A DNA stretch of 64,000 nucleotides from G963692885 sp964658655 (GCA_964658655.1 CAZZZL010000008.1:85397-149396), one strand, 5' to 3'; shown: positions 27,325 to 36,396, numbered from the stretch's first letter. Translations and numbers: made by a program. The notes: a model not told the origin generated them from the sequence alone.

Positions 27325-28253
27325 TGCGTGTCCCCGATAATGCGCTTCGCGCGCGGGTGGTGCAGACGGTGCACCGCTTTCAACCGACCAAGCGCAAGGT
27401 GCGTGTACACCTGCGTGGTCCCGATGTCTGCATGGCCAAGCAGGGTCTGCACTGTGCGCAGGTCGGCTCCATTCTCGACCATGTGAGACGCGCAGCTATG
27501 TCGCAACATGTGAGGACTGGCACCTGCATCCGCGCGTTTCACAAGTGACCAGACCCAGCCGCGGGTCAATGGTTCGCCACGGGTCGAGACCAAAAGCGCA
27601 GCCACATTTCCACGCACGATCTGCGGCCGTCCTTGTTCGAGGTATCGCCCAGTGGTCTCGACTGCTACGCGACCAAGAGGAACGATCCGCTCTTTGTCCC
27701 CCTTGCCGCGCACCAGCACACGCCCCTCTTCCAGCGAAAAGTCCTCGACTCTCAGACCCGTCAGCTCAGATACGCGGATTCCGCCTGCATAGAGCAGCTC
27801 CAGGATCGCCCGGTCCCGCATCGCGAGCGCACTCGCCTGTGGGTGATTCGCCGTCGTCGCGGCAGCGTCAAGCATGCGCGTCACTTCGGCAGGCGCGAGC
27901 GCTTTCGGCAGGACCTTCCAGCTCTTCGGAGACTCCAGATTGAGTGTGGGGTCATGCTGCATGCGCTTGTCCAGCAGCAGCCATCGATACAAACCGCGCA
28001 GGCATGAAAGCTTGCGAGCGATTGACCGCGCTTCTACCTGGTGGGTGCGCAGGTGCTCCATAAAGCTGCTGACATGCTTCTGCCGCGCGTGTGTCAGCAG
28101 TCGTGGTTCGATGTGCTCGGCGAACAGCAATATATCTGACTGGTAGGCATCGCAGGTCAGGGGACGCAGGCCCTTTTCCACACGCAGATACGTCAGGTAT
28201 TCGCTGATGAGGGCGCGATTGCTGGTGGCAGCCACGGTTCGATTATCGGCCAT
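27321..28253 (-). CDS. xerD: Tyrosine recombinase XerD-type
   Basis: A 310-residue paralogue of the next gene. The N-terminal domain has the LTYLRVEKGLRPLTCDAYQSD helix pair. The catalytic residues are Arg in YAGGIRVSELTG, His/Arg in SPHMLRHSCASH, His in LGHADIGTTQVY and the final Tyr. It starts with ATG at 28253. The close length to E. coli XerD (298) and its sequence GADLRTVQTLLGHADI favour XerD. XerC and XerD are usually at separate loci, so an overlapping pair is worth noting; both proteins would then be made in equal amounts. Confidence 0.86.
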   Translation of the reverse strand: MADNRTVAATSNRALISEYLTYLRVEKGLRPLTCDAYQSDILLFAEHIEPRLLTHARQKHVSSFMEHLRTHQVEARSIARKLSCLRGLYRWLLLDKRMQHDPTLNLESPKSWKVLPKALAPAEVTRMLDAAATTANHPQASALAMRDRAILELLYAGGIRVSELTGLRVEDFSLEEGRVLVRGKGDKERIVPLGRVAVETTGRYLEQGRPQIVRGNVAALLVSTRGEPLTRGWVWSLVKRADAGASPHMLRHSCASHMVENGADLRTVQTLLGHADIGTTQVYTHLALGRLKAVHRLHHPRAKRIIGDTQ

Positions 28254-28310
28254 GCGCTAGCACGTGTAGCGACGAGGTACCTACTTCGGCAGCTTCGCAT
28301 TAGCTGTCCT

Positions 28311-29729
28311 CTAAATTTTCTGCGCCATCCACTTACCACGCCGGAAGAGCACCAGGCTGATCAACACGATTACTGACTGAGCTACTACCACTGACACGAA
28401 AACGCCGTTCACGCGCATGGCTGTATGCATCGCGAGGTACCAGGCCAGCGGGATTTCCAATATCCAGAAGCCGAAGAGGTTGATGTAGGTCGGCGTAAGA
28501 GTGTCGCCGGATCCGTTGAAGGCCTGCATCAGGACCATCCCGTATGCGTACGCAATATTGCCGCAGCAAAAGATGCGGAGGCAGTTGACGGCGACCGGGA
28601 CTACGCCGGGGTCATCCGTAAATAAGTGAATGATCCATGGTGCCAGCACAATGAACACGACACCGACGGACCCCAGGAAGGCCACGTTCCACAAACCCGT
28701 CCGCAATACTGCGGTGCGGGCCCGCTGGGGGTCGCGTGCACCCAGGCTCTGGCCCACCAGGGTCGCTGCCGCATTGCTCAGTCCCCAGGCGGGCAGGATG
28801 TAAAAGATCACGATCCGGATCGCGATGGTGTACCCCGCAAGCGCAGGCGCACCGAACAGGCTGACGATGCGAACCAGTCCGATCCAGCTGGCCTGTCCGA
28901 TCAGAAACTGCAGGATTCCTGTGATCGATACGCGGATTAACCGCCAGAGAACGTCTGCCTGAATGCGCATGTGCCGGCCGAGAATGCGCAGACGTTCAGT
29001 GCCCTTACCCAGCCGGTAAAACTGGTACAACACGCCAATCCCGCGGCCGCTGAATGTCGCCAGCGCGGCACCCGCGACCCCCATCTTCGGGAATGGTCCG
29101 AGTCCAAAGATCAGGCAGGGGTCGAGAATCAGGTTAAGAATGTTTGAGACCCACAACAGCCGCATCGCGATCGCGGCGTCTCCGGCTCCGCGGAAGATAG
29201 CGTTGTTCAGAAAGAGAAGCAGCACGATGCCGGAGCCGCCAAGCGCAATCCTCGTGTAATTGACGCCCGACGCGATGATCGCCGGTGAAGCGCCCATCGC
29301 GGCCAGCAGTCTATGCGCAAAGAAGAAGAACGGTATGCCCATCACTACCGATGCGACCAGGCCAAGAAAGATCGCCTGGACCGCAGAAACAGCGGCCCCG
29401 TCGTGGTCCTTTTCGCCGATGCGACGCGCCACCATGGCGGTGGTGGACATGCCGAGGCCCATGCCGACTGCGAACACCAGGGTCAGCACAGACTCTGTCA
29501 GGCCGACGGTCGCAATGGCATTTGCACCCAGCCGGCTGACCCAGAAAACATCCACCACGGCGAACAGAGACTCGAGGACCATTTCGAGCACCATCGGAAT
29601 GGCGAGCAGCAGAATGGACCGGTTCAGACTGCCGGTGGTGTAGTCCTGATGACTGCCGCGCAGGGCCTCGCGGACAGATTGCCACAACGTCGGAGACGGA
29701 TGGCTCGTGATGGTTTCGCCTGGCTGCAT
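28311..29729 (-). CDS. MATE family multidrug exporter
   Basis: A 472-residue inner-membrane protein with about 12 transmembrane helices, in two halves. Typical MATE elements include the N-terminal segment SLNRSILLLAIPMVLEMVLESL and the start of the second half (ISITGILQFLIGQASWIGLVRI). MATE proteins export cationic drugs in exchange for Na+ or H+. It is monocistronic on the minus strand and divergent from the HAD phosphatase at 29950; the 220-base region between them has no recognised operator. The substrates cannot be predicted. Confidence 0.9.
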   Translation of the reverse strand: MQPGETITSHPSPTLWQSVREALRGSHQDYTTGSLNRSILLLAIPMVLEMVLESLFAVVDVFWVSRLGANAIATVGLTESVLTLVFAVGMGLGMSTTAMVARRIGEKDHDGAAVSAVQAIFLGLVASVVMGIPFFFFAHRLLAAMGASPAIIASGVNYTRIALGGSGIVLLLFLNNAIFRGAGDAAIAMRLLWVSNILNLILDPCLIFGLGPFPKMGVAGAALATFSGRGIGVLYQFYRLGKGTERLRILGRHMRIQADVLWRLIRVSITGILQFLIGQASWIGLVRIVSLFGAPALAGYTIAIRIVIFYILPAWGLSNAAATLVGQSLGARDPQRARTAVLRTGLWNVAFLGSVGVVFIVLAPWIIHLFTDDPGVVPVAVNCLRIFCCGNIAYAYGMVLMQAFNGSGDTLTPTYINLFGFWILEIPLAWYLAMHTAMRVNGVFVSVVVAQSVIVLISLVLFRRGKWMAQKI

Positions 29730-29949
29730 GGGTCTTCCGATGGTAGGCGAAGTCCGGGCGACCGCCTATTAAATCATTTCCACAGGAACACAGACTCGCT
29801 GGCAAGACGGCAGCATATCGACGCTACCCCCTCCTCCCTAAAAAGAGCAGGGTCCCTGTCCCCAAGCCGAAAACGCCGTTCTTCAGTCTGACGGCATTGA
29901 TGCCCGTAAGGTGGCACCCGGTATGATTGAACCAGAGGAGTTCCTGTCA

Positions 29950-30684
29950 GTGACTACCGCTTCAGACATTTCTCACACACCCGCCCGCCTCACAACGGAG
30001 CAGTTTCATGCAACTGTCATGGCCCTGAAACCTCGCGTCGCCGTGTTCGATTGTGATGGCACACTCTGGGATGGGGACGCCGGTTATGGATTCATGTTGT
30101 GGTCGATTGAGAGCGGTCTCGTGTCACGGAATGCCAGCGACTGGATCGACTCGCGCTATCGCCTGTATCGCACGGGCGAAGTTTCGGAGAGGGGTATCTG
30201 CGGCGAAATGACGCAGATGTATGCGGGCCTAGGCGAGGCCGAACTCCGTCGCGGCGCAGCCGAGTTTTTCCGTACCCGTATCGAAGAAAAGATCTTTCCG
30301 TCCATGCGTCGCCTGGTCGCTGCCCTGCGCGAAACGGGGACTGAGTTGTGGGCCGTCAGTTCGACGAACAACTGGGTCATCGATGAAGGCGTACGAGATT
30401 TCGGCATCGCACCTGAGCGGGTCCTCTGTGCACGCGTTGAGGTCCTGGACGGCCGCATCACCAGCAACCTGATTGATGTCCCGACCGATGAAGGCAAGGC
30501 TGCGTCTCTGGAACAAGCTGGCGTATTCAACCCGGACGTGGTCTTCGGCAATTCTATTCATGACGCCGCGATGCTTGAGATAGCTCGCCAGGCGTTTCCC
30601 GTGAACCCCACGCCTGCGCTTGAAGAGATTGCCAAACTCCGCAACTGGCCGCTGTACTACCCGCTGGTAGAGGAAGTGATTTAA
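29950..30684 (+). CDS. HAD superfamily phosphatase (phosphoserine phosphatase-like)
   Basis: About 244 residues. The HAD nucleophile motif DCDGT is at residues 34-38 (VAVFDCDGTLWDGDAG); motif II Ser/Thr is in ELWAVSSTN, and the late acidic motif is near VFGNSIHDAAML. It is in the SerB-like subgroup, acting on a small phosphorylated substrate in the cytoplasm. A GTG at 29950 is chosen because AGAGGAG at 29934-29940 sits at ideal distance; in-frame starts at 29911 and 29923 have weaker sites. Its stop lies 6 bases before the BtuF-like gene, and a Nudix hydrolase follows, so the three form one operon. Confidence 0.82.
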   Translation: MTTASDISHTPARLTTEQFHATVMALKPRVAVFDCDGTLWDGDAGYGFMLWSIESGLVSRNASDWIDSRYRLYRTGEVSERGICGEMTQMYAGLGEAELRRGAAEFFRTRIEEKIFPSMRRLVAALRETGTELWAVSSTNNWVIDEGVRDFGIAPERVLCARVEVLDGRITSNLIDVPTDEGKAASLEQAGVFNPDVVFGNSIHDAAMLEIARQAFPVNPTPALEEIAKLRNWPLYYPLVEEVI

Positions 30685-30690
30685 GGCCGG

Positions 30691-31515
30691 ATGCCATCTC
30701 TTCGGATTGCCTCTCTTCAGCCAAGCATCAGCATCACACTCGATCAACTCGGCGCGCTCGACCAAATCGTTGCCTGCACCAGATATTGCGTGGATGTTGT
30801 CCCGGAACTGAGGCACCGGGGGACGCAAATCATTCACGACGCATGGTCAGCCGAGACCGACGAGATTCTATCTGCACGATCGGATCTTGTCATCGCGTCA
30901 GTCCCCTACCGCATGGAGTCGCTGGCTGCCATCCTGAGGGCCGGTTGTACCGTCGTTACATTTTCCCCCAGGACGCTCGCCGATGTTTATCGCGACACCC
31001 TTCTGCTAGGTCGCCTGGTGGACCGCGGAGCAAGAGCGCAGGAGCTCGTCACCAACATGCAAGCAGAGATTGAGAAGGTGCGGCTGACAGCGGCTGGCGC
31101 GGGGACAAGACCGCGCGTCTATTGCGAGGAGTGGGGCAAGCCCCTTATCCATTCGCAGCCATGGGTCGCGGAACTGGTCGATGCGGCCGGAGGGGTCTTT
31201 GTCGGGACACCGGCGGCGACGACCGATGCTGATGCTGTCGCCGCAATTGATCCCGACGTGCTGATGTTCGCCTGGTGTGGCGCAGGCGATCGCGTTCCGC
31301 TCGAGAGAATTGTAGAAAGCCGCGGGTGGGGTAGCCTGCGGGCCGTGCGAGATGGCAGTGTCTATTGCATCAATGATGAATACCTGAACACTCCGGCGAC
31401 CACGCTGCTCCATGGCCTGCGGGCCATTGCCGGGGCTCTTCACCCGAACATTTTTGGTCGCACGCAAGGATTGCGGAAGATCAACAATGCTCACATAGCG
31501 GAAACTTCCATCTAA
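30691..31515 (+). CDS. BtuF-like (cobalamin/iron-type) periplasmic-binding fold protein without signal peptide
   Basis: A 274-residue protein of the helical-backbone metal/cobalamin-binding fold: an N-terminal RIASLQPSISITLDQLGALD segment, the long linker helix around MQAEIEKVRL, and a C-terminal lobe with LMFAWCGAGDRV. True BtuF proteins are periplasmic and have a signal peptide, which is absent here; the protein begins directly with the first beta strand. No BtuCD transporter genes lie nearby. It may thus be a cytoplasmic protein of this fold. It is in an operon with the HAD phosphatase (6-base gap) and a Nudix hydrolase (9-base gap). Ligand unknown. Confidence 0.75.
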   Translation: MPSLRIASLQPSISITLDQLGALDQIVACTRYCVDVVPELRHRGTQIIHDAWSAETDEILSARSDLVIASVPYRMESLAAILRAGCTVVTFSPRTLADVYRDTLLLGRLVDRGARAQELVTNMQAEIEKVRLTAAGAGTRPRVYCEEWGKPLIHSQPWVAELVDAAGGVFVGTPAATTDADAVAAIDPDVLMFAWCGAGDRVPLERIVESRGWGSLRAVRDGSVYCINDEYLNTPATTLLHGLRAIAGALHPNIFGRTQGLRKINNAHIAETSI

Positions 31516-31524
31516 ACTAGGGAC

Positions 31525-31956
31525 ATGGGGAACATCCAGACCTCCGATTTTAATGGGAAGCAAATCCGCATGGTCGCGGTGGCCCTCATACTACGTGGTG
31601 AAGAGGTACTGATCTGCCAGCGACGCCCAGATCAACCAATGGCCCTGAAATGGGAGTTTCCCGGTGGCAAGATGGAAACGGGAGAATCCGCAGAGCAGGC
31701 ACTGAAACGTGAACTGGACGAAGAACTGGGGATCGACGCACAGATTGGCACCCGGGTCGCGCACACACGTCACACCTACCGCAGTGGCGGGGCGGTCGAT
31801 CTGCAATTCTTCGTGGTGCACTCGTTCCAGGGTGAATTGAAGAATGTCATCTTCAACGACATGAAGTGGTGCCCACTACGGGACCTGCCGGCGTACGACT
31901 TTCTGGCCGCCGACCGAGACCTGGTTCGCGACCTCGCCGCCGGCAAACTCCTCTAG
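31525..31956 (+). CDS. Nudix hydrolase (MutT-like)
   Basis: A 143-residue Nudix enzyme. The Nudix box GX5EX7REUXEEXGU fits residues 48-70 (GKMETGESAEQALKRELDEE). Length and the WEFPGGKMETGES setting resemble MutT, which hydrolyses 8-oxo-dGTP to prevent mutations, but the box alone does not set the substrate. It is the last gene of the HAD/BtuF-like/Nudix operon, 9 bases after the preceding gene, and convergent with the lactonase gene. The ATG at 31525 is the only good start. Confidence 0.87.
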   Translation: MGNIQTSDFNGKQIRMVAVALILRGEEVLICQRRPDQPMALKWEFPGGKMETGESAEQALKRELDEELGIDAQIGTRVAHTRHTYRSGGAVDLQFFVVHSFQGELKNVIFNDMKWCPLRDLPAYDFLAADRDLVRDLAAGKLL

Positions 31957-32022
31957 GTACGGCGAGACCGATCCGCGCGATCCACATTCGTCGGGCGTCG
32001 TGTCATTCGCAACACCGCACCC

Positions 32023-33189
32023 CTACGCAAACAATACACAAGTGGGATAGTCGATCGGATATTCTCGCCCTGTCTCGGTGAGTTTCCCGGTAGCGGGGTC
32101 CCGCGCAAACACGACGAGCGTGTGGGAGTTCTGGTGCGCCGCAATCAGCCAGCGCTCACTGGGGTCCAGCGCAAAGTGCCGGGGCACTTTACCGCCGCTC
32201 GGTATTCTCTGTACAAAGGTCAGCTTGCCGGTTGCGGGGTCGACTGCAAATATGACGATGGAGTTTTCGCCCAGGCGATTCGAGACGTACAGAAATTTTC
32301 CCGCGCGATCAATGACGACAGAGGCTACAGCCGCCAGTTCCGTCAGGCCCTCGGCGACCGTCGTGATGTTCTGAATGCGCGTCAGAGTTCCGGCAGACGC
32401 GTCCCACGCCAGGACATCGACGGTGTTCGACAATTCGTTCGTGGAGTATGCAATGCGCCCATTCGGATGGAAGACGAAACTGCGTGGCCCTGACTTCGGC
32501 AGCGCCTGGTAGGCCGGCGGCTCATTCGGCGTCAGCCTGGAGGTCGCCGCGTCAAACTTGTAGATGTGAATGCAGTCCAGGCCGAGATCATTGATCAGGA
32601 CGTAACGGTTGTCGGGCGAAGCTGTCGCACAATGCGCGTGGGGTGCCTCCTGCCGTTCCTTGTCCGGGCCGGTGCCGGTGTAGTGAATGTCCTCGACTGC
32701 AGCGCTTACTTTTCCACCTGAAAGAACACGAAATGTCGAAGCGCTGCCGCCATCGTAATTTGCGACCAGCACGGCTTTGCCGGTATGGTCCAGGTTGATG
32801 TTGCACGGGCCGGCCCCACCGCTCGACAGCTCGTTCAGGAGTGTCAGCTTGCCGGTGTGTGCATCCGCAGCAAACGCCGAGACCGCGCCGTCCTTCGCTC
32901 CCTTGTAGTCGTCGACCTCGTTCGCCGCATACAGAACTTTGCGGTCATGCGAAACAGCGAGGAAAGACGGATTTGCTGTAGCCGCGGCCAGGCCCAGAGG
33001 GGACAACTCACCCGATTTCGCATTCCACCTGTACGCGTAGATGCCCTTACTCTTGCTGTCCTTGTTGGTGTAGACACCGATGAAGGCGGTGGTTGCTTCT
33101 GACTGACCCTGTGCGATCGCGGGCAGGGCCTCAGCAATCGCGAGGGTCGAGAGTCCAATCAGGAGGGAGCGGCGCGTAAGGTTTTCCAT
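32023..33189 (-). CDS. Tat-exported lactonase-family beta-propeller protein
   Basis: A 388-residue seven-bladed beta-propeller of the 6-phosphogluconolactonase/lactonase family (YvrE/Pgl-like). The N-terminal twin-arginine signal is TRRSLLIG (residues 5-12) with likely cleavage near AIAQ (27). Repeated blade motifs occur, such as GPCNINLDHTGKAVLVANYD and FHPNGRIAYSTNELS. Export with the Tat system implies cofactor-free folding in the cytoplasm and a periplasmic role, unlike the cytoplasmic Pgl. It may act on a lactone or another sugar derivative. An ORF extension further upstream is unlikely. Confidence 0.82.
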   Translation of the reverse strand: MENLTRRSLLIGLSTLAIAEALPAIAQGQSEATTAFIGVYTNKDSKSKGIYAYRWNAKSGELSPLGLAAATANPSFLAVSHDRKVLYAANEVDDYKGAKDGAVSAFAADAHTGKLTLLNELSSGGAGPCNINLDHTGKAVLVANYDGGSASTFRVLSGGKVSAAVEDIHYTGTGPDKERQEAPHAHCATASPDNRYVLINDLGLDCIHIYKFDAATSRLTPNEPPAYQALPKSGPRSFVFHPNGRIAYSTNELSNTVDVLAWDASAGTLTRIQNITTVAEGLTELAAVASVVIDRAGKFLYVSNRLGENSIVIFAVDPATGKLTFVQRIPSGGKVPRHFALDPSERWLIAAHQNSHTLVVFARDPATGKLTETGREYPIDYPTCVLFA

Positions 33190-33260
33190 CGTCGCCAATG
33201 GTAATTGAAGTGGGGCCCACCCGCGAATTCGCACGCGCAACTGTCTTTCCGCTGAGGCTT

Positions 33261-34505
33261 CTAGGCCGCTGGTTTCAGCAGCAGCCAGACCACAAACAAG
33301 ACCGTGATGATCACGACGGTGAGCCACGCCACGATATTGAAGCCGAGCGTGTTCTTATATTTGCCCATCAGGTCTTTGCGATTGATGAGGCGAAGCATGA
33401 AGATGATGATGACCGGCACCAGCAACCCATTCAAAAATTGTGAGAGCAGCATCATCTTTACAAGCGGAAAATCCGGCAACAGCACCACGGCGGCGCCGCC
33501 GATAATCAACAACGTATAGAGCCAGTAGAAGACCGGGGCCTCGCCGAAGCTCTTGTCGACACCCGACTCAAGTCCCAGGCCCTCGCACACAGTGTAGGCA
33601 GTGGACAGCGGCATGATGGACGCGGCGAACAGTGATGCATTAAACAATCCGATGGCAAACAACAGGTACGCATATTTGCCGGCCAACGGCTTCATCGCTT
33701 CGGCTGCATCTGCTGCAACCTGGATGCCACCGAGGCCGTGTGTAAACAGGGTGGCGGCACAGGCGACCACGATGAACCAGGCAACGATATCTGTAAAGAG
33801 CGACCCTACGATCACATCAAGCCGCGAAGCTGCGTAGTTCTTGATGCTCACGCCCTTCTCGACCACCGAAGACTGCATGTAAAACTGCATCCACGGCGCA
33901 ATGGTTGCGCCGATGACAGTCACAGTCATGGCCACGTAGTCTTTGTTGCTCCACTCGGCTCTCGCGGGCAATTTGATGGTGGCCAGAACTGCGTCATGCC
34001 AGTCGGGCCCAGCCAGTACTCCGGCGATGATATAGGCGACGTAAAAAACGCTAGCACCCAGAAAGATCTTTTCAACGCTCTTGTAATTCCCCTGCACTAC
34101 CAGGAACCAGACCATCGCGGCGCACACGGGCACTGCGATGAATTTGCTGATGTGAAAGAGACCGAGACTGCCGGCGATCCCGGAGAACTCCGCGATCACA
34201 TTGGTGAAGTTGACGATGACGAGCAGGATCATCGTAAAAAATGTCGCCCGCAGACCGAACTCCTCGCGGATGAGGTCACTCAGGCCCTTACCAGTGACCA
34301 CGCCGAGCCGAGCACACATTTCCTGGACCACGATGAGAGCAAGCGTCATCGGGATCATGGTCCACAGGAGCGAGTAGCCGTACTGTGCGCCCGCCTGCGA
34401 ATAAGTTAGGATGCCGCCGGCGTCGTTATCGACATTAGCAGTTATGAAGCCGGGGCCCAGGACCGCAAGGAAGATCAGGATCCGGATTCGCCACCGTCTC
34501 AGCAT
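33261..34505 (-). CDS. Divergent Nramp-family divalent metal transporter
   Basis: A 414-residue membrane protein of the Nramp (SLC11) family with 11-12 helices. It departs from canonical Mn/Fe transporters at both metal-binding motifs: the TM1 DPGN motif is NVDNDAGG (residues 24-31), and the TM6 region is GATIAPW (199-205), so the usual metal-selective Met is Ala203. Loss of the TM6 Met is described for Nramp-related Mg2+ transporters (NRMT), so magnesium is a plausible substrate. It lies 85 bases downstream of a soluble PRC-MgtE_N-CBS protein on the same strand, which fits a Mg2+ role. It starts with ATG at 34505. Confidence 0.82.
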   Translation of the reverse strand: MLRRWRIRILIFLAVLGPGFITANVDNDAGGILTYSQAGAQYGYSLLWTMIPMTLALIVVQEMCARLGVVTGKGLSDLIREEFGLRATFFTMILLVIVNFTNVIAEFSGIAGSLGLFHISKFIAVPVCAAMVWFLVVQGNYKSVEKIFLGASVFYVAYIIAGVLAGPDWHDAVLATIKLPARAEWSNKDYVAMTVTVIGATIAPWMQFYMQSSVVEKGVSIKNYAASRLDVIVGSLFTDIVAWFIVVACAATLFTHGLGGIQVAADAAEAMKPLAGKYAYLLFAIGLFNASLFAASIMPLSTAYTVCEGLGLESGVDKSFGEAPVFYWLYTLLIIGGAAVVLLPDFPLVKMMLLSQFLNGLLVPVIIIFMLRLINRKDLMGKYKNTLGFNIVAWLTVVIITVLFVVWLLLKPAA

Positions 34506-34590
34506 GCTCGCACTATCTCTTCAGGTTGGGGTCACAGGGCGGGCGTTCATCGAAGTGAACACCTGTCGCGAACATAACAGAGCTTGCTTG

Positions 34591-35850
34591 CTAGTGTCTC
34601 TTCCGCAGGAAGCCGATCACGTGGTCCGCCTGCACGACACCCACCAGTACATTTTCTTTATCGACGACCGGAAGCGCACGCAGGTTGTACTTGTCAAACA
34701 GTTCGGCCACGTCATCCTCGTGCGCGTCGGCATGGCAGTAAATCAACTGCTCCTCCTTGATGGTCTCGAGCAGCGTCTCCGGCCGCACCAGCAGCAGGCG
34801 GCTCAAAGCGACCGCGGCTTTGAGCACATCCTTCTTGTCGACGATGTAGATGTCGGTGATGCTTTCGGGCGAACCATCGAAACTCTGCAGCGCACGCACA
34901 GCATCCTCGACCGTACTGGCTTCGGGAAGTTGAATGTAATCCGTCGTCATACGGCCGGCAGCCGAGTTCTCGCGAAATTCGAGTAGCTCTTCGACGTCCT
35001 GCCTTTCCTGCGGCTCCATCTGCTCCAGGATGGCCTCAGACCTTTCCTCCGGCAGCTCTGCAAGAAAGTCTGCCGCCGCGCCTGGGTCCATCTCTTCGAC
35101 AATGTCCGCGATGCGGCTAGAATCGAGGGACTCTGTGAGCGACTGCTGCAATTTGGGATCGATCTCCTCCAGCGCCTCCGCTGCAGTTTCTTGATCGAGC
35201 GATCCGAACACGGCCTCGCGCTCGGCCGGGGCCAGTTCTTCCAGGATGTCGGCGATATCGGACGGATGCAGGCTGGCCAGCCGCTGGTGCTCGATCTTCA
35301 ACTTGACCCGCCGCGCCGGGTCCACTTCGATAAAGTCGACGAACTCCCACGGAATCACGCGCGCAGTAAACTGCCGCGAGAATTTCTCCAGTTGCCGCGA
35401 TGGCATGGCTCCCTTCAACAGGCGCCGGATCGCCCCCCGCAGTCCTACCTCGACCTGGGTGACATGGAGTCCTGTATCCTGACCCTCACCCGGCCGCCAG
35501 CAGAGGTCCACATCATTGACGCGCACGACCTTGCGTCCGTGGACGTCAATAATCTGCTGGTCCACGATGTCCTGCCGAAGCAGCAGATGATTTTCAAGTG
35601 TTTCCAGAGGCTGGAGTTGTGCCCCCTCCCTTAACTCGATAGTCCCGCCTGGGGAGGCACAAATATGTTGCACATCGATCAGGCGGAGTCCAGCTTTAGT
35701 CTTGAGCACGAGTCCCGTAACCCTGCCGGCATCGGAACCGGTTCCAACAGCAATGTCCGACACGCTTCCACAAGGGGAGCCCTGAGCGTCGAGCACAGAG
35801 GCGCCCTCAAGTAGCGACAGGCTTGTTTCCGGGAATACGTTCGTATGCAT
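34591..35850 (-). CDS. Soluble PRC-barrel, MgtE N-domain and CBS-pair protein
   Basis: A 419-residue protein with no transmembrane helices. Domains: PRC-barrel-like region (about 12-120), MgtE_N helical domain (about 190-298, with LASLHPSDIADILEELAPAE) and two CBS domains (about 301-417). In true MgtE, MgtE_N and CBS regions sense Mg2+ and gate an attached channel; here the channel is missing, and an Nramp-type transporter follows instead. It probably regulates that transporter or reports Mg2+ or nucleotide levels. Gene order implies one mRNA, with this gene first. I found no M-box riboswitch in the 250-base upstream region. A hairpin (GGCGA/TCGCC, 35861-35875) just precedes the start codon. 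Confidence 0.83.
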   Translation of the reverse strand: MHTNVFPETSLSLLEGASVLDAQGSPCGSVSDIAVGTGSDAGRVTGLVLKTKAGLRLIDVQHICASPGGTIELREGAQLQPLETLENHLLLRQDIVDQQIIDVHGRKVVRVNDVDLCWRPGEGQDTGLHVTQVEVGLRGAIRRLLKGAMPSRQLEKFSRQFTARVIPWEFVDFIEVDPARRVKLKIEHQRLASLHPSDIADILEELAPAEREAVFGSLDQETAAEALEEIDPKLQQSLTESLDSSRIADIVEEMDPGAAADFLAELPEERSEAILEQMEPQERQDVEELLEFRENSAAGRMTTDYIQLPEASTVEDAVRALQSFDGSPESITDIYIVDKKDVLKAAVALSRLLLVRPETLLETIKEEQLIYCHADAHEDDVAELFDKYNLRALPVVDKENVLVGVVQADHVIGFLRKRH

Positions 35851-36102
35851 GTATGCCCCCGGCGAGGGTATCGCCTTTCCGATAGGAACCTGTCAGTCAA
35901 GATAATTCAAGAGCCCACCCACTGACTTATCGATGCTGAACTCCCGCTGTGGGTCATTCCAGTCGCCGCCGGCAAGCTCAAGGCGCGAAGGCGCTTATGC
36001 ATCTACATCTGTTACATATAAACCCCGGTCGAGCGTGGATGGTGGCTGGCAGCTTGGATGCATACCAGCCAGTCTGGGCAGAATTTAAAGAGCTATGCTG
36101 CC

Positions 36103-36396
36103 TCAGCGCATATTGGATTTCCGCATATCGCTGTAATTGCCCTTAAATGAGCGGGTTTGCGCCTTGATAAGCGCCGGCCTCGCGACGACCATAGGTGCAT
36201 CCGCCGTCTTGCTCTTGCCATGCTTGCCCGCTTTGGCAGGCTTTCCGGCTGATGAAGCTCCCTGCAACTGCTTCGCGAGCGCTGCCTGCTGATTCTGTTT
36301 GAACTGGGCCAGTGCGCCTATGTTGATCTGCGCAAAGCTGGGTGTCGAACTGGCGAACAGGAGGCTCAAGAGTACGACGAGTGCGTTGCGTTTCAT
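36103..36396 (-). CDS. Small exported basic protein of unknown function
   Basis: I do not recognise this gene. It encodes 97 residues from the ATG at 36396, which has GGAGA upstream at a good distance. The first about 22 residues form a signal peptide (MKRNALVVLLSLLFASSTP, cleavage after SFAQ). The mature part is rich in Ala, Lys, Gln and Gly, with a KAGKHGKSK patch, so it is strongly basic. No enzyme motif or membrane anchor remains after processing. It is monocistronic, divergent from the RsbW-like gene. It may be an envelope-associated protein. Confidence 0.62.
   Translation of the reverse strand: MKRNALVVLLSLLFASSTPSFAQINIGALAQFKQNQQAALAKQLQGASSAGKPAKAGKHGKSKTADAPMVVARPALIKAQTRSFKGNYSDMRKSNMR

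Noticed and set aside
35851..36102. Mg2+ riboswitch (M-box) in front of the MgtE_N-CBS gene
   Set aside because: I looked for its conserved elements on the minus strand and did not find them; only a short hairpin before the start codon is visible.
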